Of a DNA stretch of 44,827 nucleotides, positions 7,702 through 15,130 are shown piece by piece; positions within the stretch are counted from its first letter, which is position 1; each line of letters begins with the position of its first letter. The stretch spans positions 1-44,827 of the forward strand of contig CAYMTV010000006.1 in assembly GCA_964393525.1 (NCBI GenBank), in the 5' to 3' direction. Both the position numbers and the translations under genes were made by a program. This DNA comes from CAYMTV01 sp964393525. Lineage in GTDB: Bacteria > Patescibacteriota > Microgenomatia > Daviesbacterales > UBA10151. Below the pieces are notes generated by a model. The model was not told where the DNA came from. It searched no databases and saw only the letters and a program-made list of their open reading frames with translations.

Positions 7702-8936
7702 GCCAATTTTTTCTTTTTAAGAAATTCTTTTACAACTTTGGAAAGTTTTTCTAAGTGTTTTATGGTTAACCCCTGGTGGACTCCAACCATGAACCCTCTT
7801 TCCATTACTTGGTCTGTGAATGCGTATTCTTTAGCATTGTCTATTTGTGTGATGTTCTTAAACCCAGGCTGTCTTAGAATATTTCCGGTTGCTAAAGGAC
7901 GGGTTTGAACATTATTTGACTCAAGGTATTTAACAAATTCTAACCTGGAAAATGGGGCATTTTTTCTAATTGTCACTGGGAAAACTTGCCACTGGGGTTT
8001 GGCATCTTTTTCAACAACCGGGGTAATAAAATAATCTGAGTAAGTACCAAAAAACTTCTTTAAGTATTTATAATTCCTTTCCCGTACGCTTACAAAGCCT
8101 TTCAATTTATCAAGCTGGGCATTCCCAAAGGCAGCACTAATCTCAAGAGGCAAAAAATTGTAGCCTATACTATCGAAGATAAATTTCCCATCATAGGCAA
8201 TACCGTCAATATTTCGCGAGAAACGGCTTTCAATACTTTCAGATTCATTAAAAAGCGAAGATGACCTTCCCCATCCTCGAAGCATCTTTGCCGCATCCCT
8301 GAATTTTTCAAAGTCAACCACTACCATTCCCCCTCCCCCAGCACCGGTTATAACATGGGACCCATAAAAACTCGTTGTTGAAATATCTGTGTAAGTACCT
8401 GTTGGCTTATCCTTATAATAAGAAACCAGCGCATCGCATGAGTCATCAATAAACAAAAGCTTATATTTTTTCGCCAATTTGGCCAATTTTTCCATATTTG
8501 GGACACACCCAAACATAATCGGGATCATCAAAGCGCGGGTTTTCTTGCTGATCGCGGCTTCAACTTTATCCGCATCTATAACATATGTCCCCTCCAAAAC
8601 ATCAACAAATACCGGGACTAAACCTTTTTTAAGAATCGGCGCTACAGTGGTCGAAAAAGTTAAAACCGGAGTGATTACTTCTGATCCGGGTGGTAAATTT
8701 AAAAGTTCAATTGCAACTAAATTGGCAGAAGACCCGGAGTTAACCATAATCCCATATTTTTTTCCAAAAAGTTTAGCAATCCTTGATTCGAACTGGTCAA
8801 TTTCCCTCCCCATTAAAGTCCGGTGTTCTTTAATAACTGCAACAACCTTATTTAGTTCCTTATCATCGTAAACTGATTGGGCATGGGTTACTCGAAGAGA
8901 AATCAGGGATTTTCTTTGAGGTTTAGTTTTTGCCAT
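7698..8936 (-). CDS. RfbH/ColD-like sugar 3-dehydrase, paralogue
   Basis: This is a 412-residue DegT-family protein, clearly paralogous to 3991-5220. The Schiff-base lysine position is His194 (SFYGSHVITGAGGGG), predicting PMP-dependent dehydration at C3 rather than aminotransfer. The only cysteines are Cys144 and Cys167; the four-cysteine [2Fe-2S] motif of RfbH/E1 is absent (RGWGRSSSLFNESE). It is the first gene of the minus-strand operon, read from a predicted promoter at 8987-8958. Its stop overlaps the SDR start by 4 bp. Having two dehydrases around a ugd/uxs pair is unusual; they may act on different nucleotide sugars or form a heteromer. Confidence 0.88.
   Translation of the reverse strand: MAKTKPQRKSLISLRVTHAQSVYDDKELNKVVAVIKEHRTLMGREIDQFESRIAKLFGKKYGIMVNSGSSANLVAIELLNLPPGSEVITPVLTFSTTVAPILKKGLVPVFVDVLEGTYVIDADKVEAAISKKTRALMIPIMFGCVPNMEKLAKLAKKYKLLFIDDSCDALVSYYKDKPTGTYTDISTTSFYGSHVITGAGGGGMVVVDFEKFRDAAKMLRGWGRSSSLFNESESIESRFSRNIDGIAYDGKFIFDSIGYNFLPLEISAAFGNAQLDKLKGFVSVRERNYKYLKKFFGTYSDYFITPVVEKDAKPQWQVFPVTIRKNAPFSRLEFVKYLESNNVQTRPLATGNILRQPGFKNITQIDNAKEYAFTDQVMERGFMVGVHQGLTIKHLEKLSKVVKEFLKKKKLA
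8728..8777. repeat. 50-bp block identical to 5018-5067
   Basis: This is the second copy of the perfect 50-bp match shared by the two dehydrase genes, in the same orientation and at the equivalent codons. It is coding sequence, not a mobile element. Confidence 0.8.
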
Positions 8937-8957
8937 GAGGGTTAATTTAAGAAACCT

Positions 8958-8987
8958 ATTATATATACATTTTTTTAGAAATGTAAA
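8958..8987 (-). promoter_or_regulatory. predicted promoter of the dehydrase-SDR-ugd-dehydrase operon
   Basis: On the minus strand, TTTACA (8987-8982) and a perfect TATAAT (8963-8958) are 18 bp apart. Transcription would begin near 8951, giving a leader of about 15 bases before the ATG at 8936. No Shine-Dalgarno sequence is evident in that leader. Confidence 0.6.
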
Positions 8988-9034
8988 TCCTGTGATTTTA
9001 AACTATAAACTTCCGCAGCAAGTTAAAATGAGAC

Positions 9035-9063
9035 TTGTCCTCATATCTTTAGCAAGATATAAT
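9035..9063 (+). promoter_or_regulatory. predicted promoter of the long heptose/sugar operon
   Basis: TTGTCC (9035-9040) and a perfect TATAAT (9058-9063) have a 17-bp spacer. The predicted start of transcription is about 9070, within four bases of the ATG at 9074, so the mRNA should be leaderless or nearly so. It is back to back with the minus-strand promoter at 8987-8958, and the two may share control. Confidence 0.65.
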
Positions 9064-9073
9064 GCGAACGCTC

Positions 9074-10081
9074 ATGATTATCGTGCGCGCTCCCTTAAGA
9101 ATCAGTTTTGTTGGCGGAGGAACAGATCTGCCTGATTTCTATAAACTTCATCCGGGAAAAGTAATTTCTGCAACAATTGACAAATACGTGTTTGTGGCCA
9201 TTAATCCGGCTCCCCTACTTAAGGGAATAACAGCACGTTATGCAATTATCGAAAACGTAAATCATGTTAGTCAGTTAAAAAACGATCGAATTAGAGAATC
9301 AATGCTTCATTTGGGTGTGATGGATAATATGGAGATTGGAATTTTTTCTCACATGCCGGTAGGAACTGGACTCGGCGGGTCCTCTGCTTTTACAATAGGA
9401 CTTATTAAAGGATTCTCTACTTATTTAGGAAAACGCCTTGATAAAAAAGAAATCGCAGAGATAGCATCTAAAATTGAAATTGAAAAAATCAAAGAGCCTA
9501 TTGGAAAACAGGACCAATATGCTTCTGCTTTTGGGGGATTTAATGTGTTTCAATTTAACCCAGATGAGTCGGTTGATATAGAACCAATTCTTTTAGATTA
9601 TAAAAGGAGGATCGATTTGGAAAACCATTTGTTATTATTTTTTACCGGCATCACAAGGAATGCATCAGGTATTTTAAAAGAACAAAAATCCAATGTCCAA
9701 AAAAAATTTAAGACTCTAAAATTGATGACAAGATCAGTTGACTTATTTAAGAAAAAATTAATAAGAGGTAAATTTGAAGATTTGGGAAAGTTACTTAATG
9801 AAAACTGGTTAAATAAAAGATCACTTGCTTCAAAAGTATCCAATAAGCTTATCGATAAACTTTATGAATCCGGTATTAGAAATGGCGCCTGGGGTGGTAA
9901 AGTTCTGGGTGCAGGAGGTGGTGGTTGTATTATGTTTTTGGTGCCATTACAAAAAAAAAGTACTATCCGGGATGCAGTTTATAAGCAGGCCCAAAATATG
10001 AAATTATCTGATTTTAAAGAAATACCGGTAAAATTCGTTCATTCCGGAGTTGAAATTGTCTCAAATAGTATATTTAGTTAA
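9074..10081 (+). CDS. hddA: GHMP-family D-glycero-D-manno-heptose 7-phosphate kinase
   Basis: HddA phosphorylates heptose 7-phosphate at the anomeric carbon to give the 1,7-bisphosphate for GDP-heptose. The protein begins MIIVRAPLRISFVGGGTDLP, the usual HddA-type N terminus. The GHMP ATP motif is MPVGTGLGGSSA, and the C-terminal motif is LGAGGGGCIMF. I chose ATG 9074 (335 residues) over the in-frame ATG at 9062 because 9062 lies inside the predicted TATAAT box and the family starts right before the first beta strand. GmhA and the fused HddC/GmhB follow, which strongly supports the heptose assignment over fucokinase or other GHMP kinases. Confidence 0.9.
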   Translation: MIIVRAPLRISFVGGGTDLPDFYKLHPGKVISATIDKYVFVAINPAPLLKGITARYAIIENVNHVSQLKNDRIRESMLHLGVMDNMEIGIFSHMPVGTGLGGSSAFTIGLIKGFSTYLGKRLDKKEIAEIASKIEIEKIKEPIGKQDQYASAFGGFNVFQFNPDESVDIEPILLDYKRRIDLENHLLLFFTGITRNASGILKEQKSNVQKKFKTLKLMTRSVDLFKKKLIRGKFEDLGKLLNENWLNKRSLASKVSNKLIDKLYESGIRNGAWGGKVLGAGGGGCIMFLVPLQKKSTIRDAVYKQAQNMKLSDFKEIPVKFVHSGVEIVSNSIFS

Positions 10082-10087
10082 AAGATT

Positions 10088-10684
10088 ATGGAAGAATATA
10101 TAAAAAAGTATATAAAAAAAAGCATCAAGCTTTTGCAGAAATTGCCAACTAAAGATATAGCTCGGGCTATTAATATTTTGCAAGCTACATATGAAAGGGA
10201 TGGAAGAATTTATGTCTTTGGTAACGGCGGGTCTTTAGCTATGGCAACTCACTGGGTAGCAGACTTTAACAAAACTGTTTTTTCTCACCACTTGGATAAA
10301 AACATTAGGCGTTTTCAGGCAATCAGACTCCCCACTACCGAGGCTGAGATAACCGCCTGGGCTAATGATGTGGGGTATGATATGGTTTTTGCAGGACCTC
10401 TAAAAAATTATATAAAAGAAGGCGATACGGTTATTGCAATTTCTTCCTCCGGAAATTCTCCTAATATAATTAAAGCTGTCAAATTAGCAAAAGACTATAA
10501 AATTAATGTTATTGGTTTATCCGGGTTTGATGGAGGCAAGCTTAACAAACTTGCGGATGCTAAGGTTTTAGTAAAAACAGAAAAAGGAGCATACGAGTTA
10601 GTAGAAGGTATCCATTCTGTTATTTTGCATTTAATGACCTTATACTTTAAAAACTACTTTGATTATCTTGGAAAGAATAGCTAA
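10088..10684 (+). CDS. gmhA: phosphoheptose isomerase (SIS domain)
   Basis: GmhA converts sedoheptulose 7-phosphate to D-glycero-D-manno-heptose 7-phosphate, the first committed heptose step. The 198-residue length is standard. Visible motifs are GNGGSLAMATH (residues 45-55), the phosphate-binding SSSGNSPN (119-126) and Glu173/His176 in VEGIHSVILH, at the position of the catalytic/metal histidine of GmhA. It is a cytosolic enzyme, usually tetrameric. The gene starts 6 bp after hddA and is followed 11 bp later by an SDR gene. Confidence 0.92.
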   Translation: MEEYIKKYIKKSIKLLQKLPTKDIARAINILQATYERDGRIYVFGNGGSLAMATHWVADFNKTVFSHHLDKNIRRFQAIRLPTTEAEITAWANDVGYDMVFAGPLKNYIKEGDTVIAISSSGNSPNIIKAVKLAKDYKINVIGLSGFDGGKLNKLADAKVLVKTEKGAYELVEGIHSVILHLMTLYFKNYFDYLGKNS

Positions 10685-10695
10685 ACTAAACTTCT

Positions 10696-11733
10696 ATGAA
10701 AATTTTAGTCACAGGCAATCAGGGATATATTGGTACAGTACTTACACCAATACTTTTAAAGAAAAATTTTAAGATTATAGGACTTGATACTGGCTATTTT
10801 GAACCTTTAGCGTCTTTGCCGGAAATTTTTAAAAAAGTAAAACAAATAAAAAAAGATATTAGAGACGTTTCCGAGGAAGATTTTGAAGGAATTGATATTG
10901 TAATTCATTTAGCTGCTCTGTCAAATGACCCAATTGGAGAGTTTGACGTTAAATTAACGGAGGATATAAATTATTTATCAACTGTAAAAATGGCAAAAAT
11001 CGCCAAAAAAATGGGAGTTAAAAGATTCATTTACTCATCTTCCCAAAGCATGTATGGAATATCCAAAACTGATAAAGAGCTTGAGGAAGACAGTAGTGAA
11101 AAAAATCCGGTTACAGCCTACGCCAGAACCAAATGGGAAGCTGAAGTTAAGCTAAAAGAACTTGGAGGCAAGGATTTTATAGTTGTTTGTTTTCGCCCCT
11201 CGACTGTTTTTGGGGCAAGTTTAAGAATTCGATGTGATATTGTTTATAACAACCTGGTTGCTTGTGCATATACCATAGGAAAAATTGAGATTAAAAGTGA
11301 TGGGACCCCGTGGCGTCCGGTGGTACATGTTAAAGATGTTTGCCAAGCTTTTTTGGCAGGGATAGAAGCACCTAGAGAATTAATCTCAAACGAATCATTT
11401 AATGTTGGTATCCTCAATGGAAATTATACAGTTAGAGACTTGGCAGAAGCAGCACAAAGAGCTATTCCCAAAAGTACATTAACCTTTACCGGAGAACATG
11501 GGTCAGATTCCAGAACTTATAAAGTTTCATTTAAAAAGATTCTGACAGTTTTAAAAGATTACTTTAAGCCCCAGTGGGATTTGGATAAAGGCGGCAAGGA
11601 ACTGGTGGATTTTTTTAGGGAAATTAACTTTACTGAAGAGATGTTCCGCGGTAGAAAAACTCTACGTTTGCCCCAACTGAAATACTTAATTAACAAGCGC
11701 AAGATTGATAAAAACTTCTACTGGATTACTTAA
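10696..11733 (+). CDS. extended SDR (NAD-dependent sugar epimerase/dehydratase)
   Basis: This is a 345-residue extended SDR with NAD loop GNQGYIG (residues 7-13), HLAALSNDP (71-79), an active-site strand SSSQSMYG (114-121) and catalytic Tyr142/Lys146 (YARTK). Its C-terminal tail of about 50 residues after the SDR core resembles that of the SDR half of the 18656 gene (LP-LKYLI...W against RLQKFESLI...W), so the two are paralogues. It sits between gmhA and hddC/gmhB, suggesting it acts on the GDP-heptose made here or a downstream keto sugar. Reaction type (epimerase, reductase, dehydratase) cannot be told from sequence. Confidence 0.87.
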   Translation: MKILVTGNQGYIGTVLTPILLKKNFKIIGLDTGYFEPLASLPEIFKKVKQIKKDIRDVSEEDFEGIDIVIHLAALSNDPIGEFDVKLTEDINYLSTVKMAKIAKKMGVKRFIYSSSQSMYGISKTDKELEEDSSEKNPVTAYARTKWEAEVKLKELGGKDFIVVCFRPSTVFGASLRIRCDIVYNNLVACAYTIGKIEIKSDGTPWRPVVHVKDVCQAFLAGIEAPRELISNESFNVGILNGNYTVRDLAEAAQRAIPKSTLTFTGEHGSDSRTYKVSFKKILTVLKDYFKPQWDLDKGGKELVDFFREINFTEEMFRGRKTLRLPQLKYLINKRKIDKNFYWIT

Positions 11734-11734
11734 G

Positions 11735-12964
11735 ATGCAAATTACCCAAGCTGTAATCCTTGCCGGAGGGGCAGGAACAAGACTTCAACCTTTTACGCTA
11801 AATTCCCCAAAGCCCATGATAAAAGTAAACGGTAAACCTTTTTTGGAGCATTTAATTTTACATTTGAAGGACAACGGCATCAAGGAAGTAATAATTCTTA
11901 CAGGATACCTAGGGGAAAAAATTGAAAAATATTTTCAAAATGGCACAAAGTTAGGTTTAAAAATTAAATATTCTTATACACCCTTTAAGGATTTTTTTGG
12001 AACTGAGTTAAAAAGTGGTATTAGAATTTTAAACGCTCAGAAATTATTAAAAGAGCATTTTTTGTTATTGTATTGTGATAATTATTGGCCCTTCAATTTA
12101 AAGCAACTGGAGCAAGTTTATTTTCGCAAAAAACCTAAAATACTTCTGACAGTTTATTCGAATGTTGATAATTCAACTAAAAATAATTGTTTTGTCTCAA
12201 GCCAAGGTTACATCGAAAAATATGATAAATTAAGATTAGACCCAAACCTCAATGGAGTAGATATTGGTTTTATGGTTGTCAGAAAAAATGTCTTAAACTT
12301 ATTACCGAAAGAAAACTCAAAATTTGAAGATGTGGTATTTCCAAAACTAATCGCTAAGAAGAGCTTGGTAGGATTTTTAACCGATCAAAAATACTACAGT
12401 ATAAGCGACTTAAAAAGAGCAAGAATCACTGCGAAATTTTTAAAGCCCAAAAAGGTAATACTTTTGGACAGAGACGGTGTGATAAATAAAAAAGCACCCA
12501 AAGCCCAATATATTAAAAACTGGGAGGAGTTTGTTTTTTTGCCAAGGGTTTTAGAAGCCATTAAAAAGTTGAGGCAGGCTAAATACAAAATTTTCATCAT
12601 TTCAAACCAGGCAGGCATAGCCAGAAAAGTGATGACAAAGAAAGATTTGGTGATAATTCATCAAAAGATGATGTATCAAATTAAAAAAGCTGGAGGTAAA
12701 ATTGATGGGATCTATTACTGCCCGCATGGATGGGACGAGGGATGCAGCTGCAGAAAACCTAAACCGGGTTTGCTTTACAAGGCATCCAGGGAACATTTAT
12801 TTGACCTGAGCAAAGCCATCTTTATTGGTGATGATATTCGTGACAAGCAAACTGGAGATGCGGCTTTATGTAAAACAATTCTTCTTTCTAAAAAGAAAAG
12901 CCTTTACCACTTTGTCAATTTAATGATATATTCAAGCTCTGTAAAATACAGAAATAATGAATAA
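11735..12964 (+). CDS. hddC/gmhB: fused heptose-1-phosphate guanylyltransferase / heptose-1,7-bisphosphate phosphatase
   Basis: The N-terminal nucleotidyltransferase domain (about residues 1-235, with LAGGAGTRLQPF at 9-20 and SPKPMIKVNGKPF at 24-36) is fused to a HAD phosphatase of GmhB type (about 239-400). The phosphatase has nucleophile motif LLDRDGVIN (Asp245, Asp247), SNQAGIARK (290-298) and zinc-loop ligands Cys329, His331, Cys337 and Cys339. The last acidic motif is GDDIRD (365-370). Together the two halves would dephosphorylate heptose 1,7-bisphosphate and activate the 1-phosphate with GTP, completing the pathway. I use ATG 11735, one base after the preceding stop; the in-frame ATG at 11705 would overlap the SDR by 29 bp and lies before the conserved start. 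Confidence 0.9.
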   Translation: MQITQAVILAGGAGTRLQPFTLNSPKPMIKVNGKPFLEHLILHLKDNGIKEVIILTGYLGEKIEKYFQNGTKLGLKIKYSYTPFKDFFGTELKSGIRILNAQKLLKEHFLLLYCDNYWPFNLKQLEQVYFRKKPKILLTVYSNVDNSTKNNCFVSSQGYIEKYDKLRLDPNLNGVDIGFMVVRKNVLNLLPKENSKFEDVVFPKLIAKKSLVGFLTDQKYYSISDLKRARITAKFLKPKKVILLDRDGVINKKAPKAQYIKNWEEFVFLPRVLEAIKKLRQAKYKIFIISNQAGIARKVMTKKDLVIIHQKMMYQIKKAGGKIDGIYYCPHGWDEGCSCRKPKPGLLYKASREHLFDLSKAIFIGDDIRDKQTGDAALCKTILLSKKKSLYHFVNLMIYSSSVKYRNNE

Positions 12965-14174
12965 AGTCTTTTCATGCCGCGTTTGTGGAAGCAAAAGGGT
13001 AAGGCAGTTTCTGGATCTAGGTCGGCAACCTTACGCTAACTCCCTGCCTCAAAACCCAAATGAAAAGGAAAAGTTCTATCCGCTCTCGTTAAGCTATTGT
13101 TTCAATTGCTCTCTTGTTCAGCTAAACCATACTGCAGATCCTGCGGATTTATTTTCTAACTATATTTGGGTAACATCAACTTCAGAAACTGCGAGGAACC
13201 ACGCAGAAGTCTTTTGCCAACAAACCATTGCCAGGGCCAAAAAGCCAATTGAAGGTTTAGTCTTGGAGGTAGCCAGTAACGACGGCACTTTTTTAATGCC
13301 TTTTATCAAAAGAGGATTTAAAGTTTTAGGAATAGATCCAGCTACCAATATCGCCCAGCTGGCAAATGCTCAAGGGGTACCAACCATGCCTGAATTTTTT
13401 GGAGTAAAACTTGCCAAAAAAATACTTAAAAAATACGGACCAGCCAAAATTTTAATTGCCCGTAATGTGGTTCCCCATGTTGCCAGCCTTCACGATTTTG
13501 CAGAAGGTATATCTGTCTGTTTAGATAAAGACGGAATTTTGGCTATAGAATTTCACTATGCAAAAAAAATCAATGAAGGCTTACATTATGATTCAATTTA
13601 CCATGAGCATCTTTGTTATTTTACCTTAAAGAGCTTAGAAAAACTTCTCCACCAATATGGGCTTTCTATTTATGATCTAACCACAAGCCCCATCAGTGGA
13701 GGATCTCTGGTGGTCTACGCCAAAAAAGGCAAAGTTAATGAAAAATCCATCATTCGCTTATACAAAAAAAGAGAGAGGGAACTAAAATTAAACCACTATA
13801 AAACTTGGGAAGGTTTTGCAAAAAGAGTTTACCAGCACCGCGAAAAATTTTTAAAAGTTATTAATAAATTTAAAAACAAAACTATCATCGGGTATGGAGC
13901 CTCTGCCCGAAGTTCTACCTTACTTAATTATTGCGGTATTGACTCAAAAACCATCCCAATCATAGCCGACCAAAATCCTTTAAAACACAAACGCTTCAGC
14001 GCAGGAACCCATATTTTAATTGACAGCCCCCAGAAAGTTCTAAAAAGAAATCCGGATGTAGTAATAATTCTGGCATGGAATTTCAGCAAAGAAATAATTA
14101 GGCTACTTAAAGACAAATATCACTACCAGGGGAAATATATAGTCCCCCTGCCTAATAATCCTAAGGTTTTGTAA
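12957..14174 (+). CDS. sugar C-methyltransferase with zinc-binding N terminus
   Basis: This is a 405-residue SAM-dependent enzyme of the TylC3/TcaB9 type that methylates a ring carbon of nucleotide-linked keto sugars. An N-terminal zinc site is formed by Cys7/Cys10 and Cys48/Cys51. The SAM-binding motif is LEVASNDGTFL (residues 103-113), and the catalytic-region YHEH is at 215-218. A C-terminal Rossmann-like domain begins GYGASARSSTLLNYCG. The ATG overlaps the preceding stop by 8 bp. Context suggests it branches a 4-keto sugar, giving a 3-C-methyl product, but regiochemistry is not visible. A paralogue is encoded at 23505-24779. Confidence 0.9.
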   Translation: MNKVFSCRVCGSKRVRQFLDLGRQPYANSLPQNPNEKEKFYPLSLSYCFNCSLVQLNHTADPADLFSNYIWVTSTSETARNHAEVFCQQTIARAKKPIEGLVLEVASNDGTFLMPFIKRGFKVLGIDPATNIAQLANAQGVPTMPEFFGVKLAKKILKKYGPAKILIARNVVPHVASLHDFAEGISVCLDKDGILAIEFHYAKKINEGLHYDSIYHEHLCYFTLKSLEKLLHQYGLSIYDLTTSPISGGSLVVYAKKGKVNEKSIIRLYKKRERELKLNHYKTWEGFAKRVYQHREKFLKVINKFKNKTIIGYGASARSSTLLNYCGIDSKTIPIIADQNPLKHKRFSAGTHILIDSPQKVLKRNPDVVIILAWNFSKEIIRLLKDKYHYQGKYIVPLPNNPKVL

Positions 14175-14176
14175 TT

Positions 14177-15130
14177 ATGGCAAAAAAAATATTTATAACA
14201 GGAATGGGCGGGCTGGCTGGACGGGCGTTAGCCAAATTGGCGCTGTCAAAAAAATACCTTGTAGCCGGAACCGTTCATAAAAATTTTCCTGAAGAATTAA
14301 GGGGTTTTATAAAGACTGGAGAATTTCGATATTACCAGGTAGATTTACAGGATTTGAATAAACTCAGGGACACTATTAAAGATTTTACACCCGATGTTTT
14401 AGTCCATTTTGCGGGTAAGGCCTTAGGCGCATCTGATAGTCAAACTGCAAATCCAAAAACATACCAGGAAAACATTAAGATTTTTAAAAATGTACTTTCT
14501 GCCGTTAAGGGCATGCAAAAAAAACCAAAATTTATTTTAACCAGCGGCTGTCTGGTTTATGATCAAACTGCTAACCCGAGCCAAAGAAAAGAAAGTTCTC
14601 CAAAGGACCTTCCTGGGATTGATCCTAAGTTAGAACCCTACCGGGCTAGCAGATTAGATCAGGAAAAACTTTTAGTTAAAGAAAACTTAGATTATATTAT
14701 TACCCGACCAAGCCAATTTACCGGACCAGGTAAAATTAAGGGTGTAATTGAATGGTATCTGGCAAATCAAATATCAGAGATTCTAAAAGGCCAAATTAGT
14801 GAAATAAAACTTAGAAATAAGCTAAGTGAAGTTGATATGCTCGATGTTCGGGACGTAGCTTACGCTTATATAACATTAATAGAGAAAGGCCTAAGTGGCG
14901 AAGTTTACCATATCAGTACAGGACAACCTACAACTGTTGAAAATCTGGCAAAGGTTTTTTTAGAAGTTGTCAGGCTTAACCCGAAGGCAATACCTATAAT
15001 ATCTACCGCCATTGAAAAGGCTACCTTTTTCCGTTTCTCTCCAAAAAAGTTAAACAGGCTTGGCTGGCGGCCAAAGTTTTCATTAAAAGATTCCCTTTTA
15101 AGCTACTGGGAATATTTTAAAACCCTATGA
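14177..15130 (+). CDS. Rmd-like SDR with Lys-to-Arg change in the catalytic motif
   Basis: This is a 317-residue extended SDR with NAD loop GMGGLAG (residues 9-15), SGCLVYDQ strand (123-130) and RPSQFTGPG. A later segment (DVRDVAYAY) resembles GDP-4-keto-6-deoxymannose reductase (Rmd). The catalytic YxxxK is YRASR (Tyr155, Arg159), so the lysine that lowers the tyrosine pKa and binds the nicotinamide ribose is replaced. It may be a weak or altered reductase, or have lost activity. It sits 2 bp after the C-methyltransferase and overlaps the next glycosyltransferase as ATGA. With GDP-heptose genes upstream, a GDP-keto-heptose substrate is plausible but unproven. Confidence 0.82.
   Translation: MAKKIFITGMGGLAGRALAKLALSKKYLVAGTVHKNFPEELRGFIKTGEFRYYQVDLQDLNKLRDTIKDFTPDVLVHFAGKALGASDSQTANPKTYQENIKIFKNVLSAVKGMQKKPKFILTSGCLVYDQTANPSQRKESSPKDLPGIDPKLEPYRASRLDQEKLLVKENLDYIITRPSQFTGPGKIKGVIEWYLANQISEILKGQISEIKLRNKLSEVDMLDVRDVAYAYITLIEKGLSGEVYHISTGQPTTVENLAKVFLEVVRLNPKAIPIISTAIEKATFFRFSPKKLNRLGWRPKFSLKDSLLSYWEYFKTL

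Noticed and set aside
9062..9073. ATG at 9062 as start of hddA
   Set aside because: It lies inside the predicted TATAAT box, and the conserved HddA N terminus (MIIVRAPLRISF) begins at 9074.
8479..9135. Plus-strand open frames opposite the dehydrase gene and across the promoter region
   Set aside because: They are shadows of the minus-strand gene or lie over the promoters; composition and lack of motifs do not support genes.
11705..11734. ATG at 11705 as start of the hddC/gmhB fusion
   Set aside because: It would overlap the preceding SDR by 29 bp; ATG 11735, one base after that stop, directly precedes the conserved nucleotidyltransferase strand.
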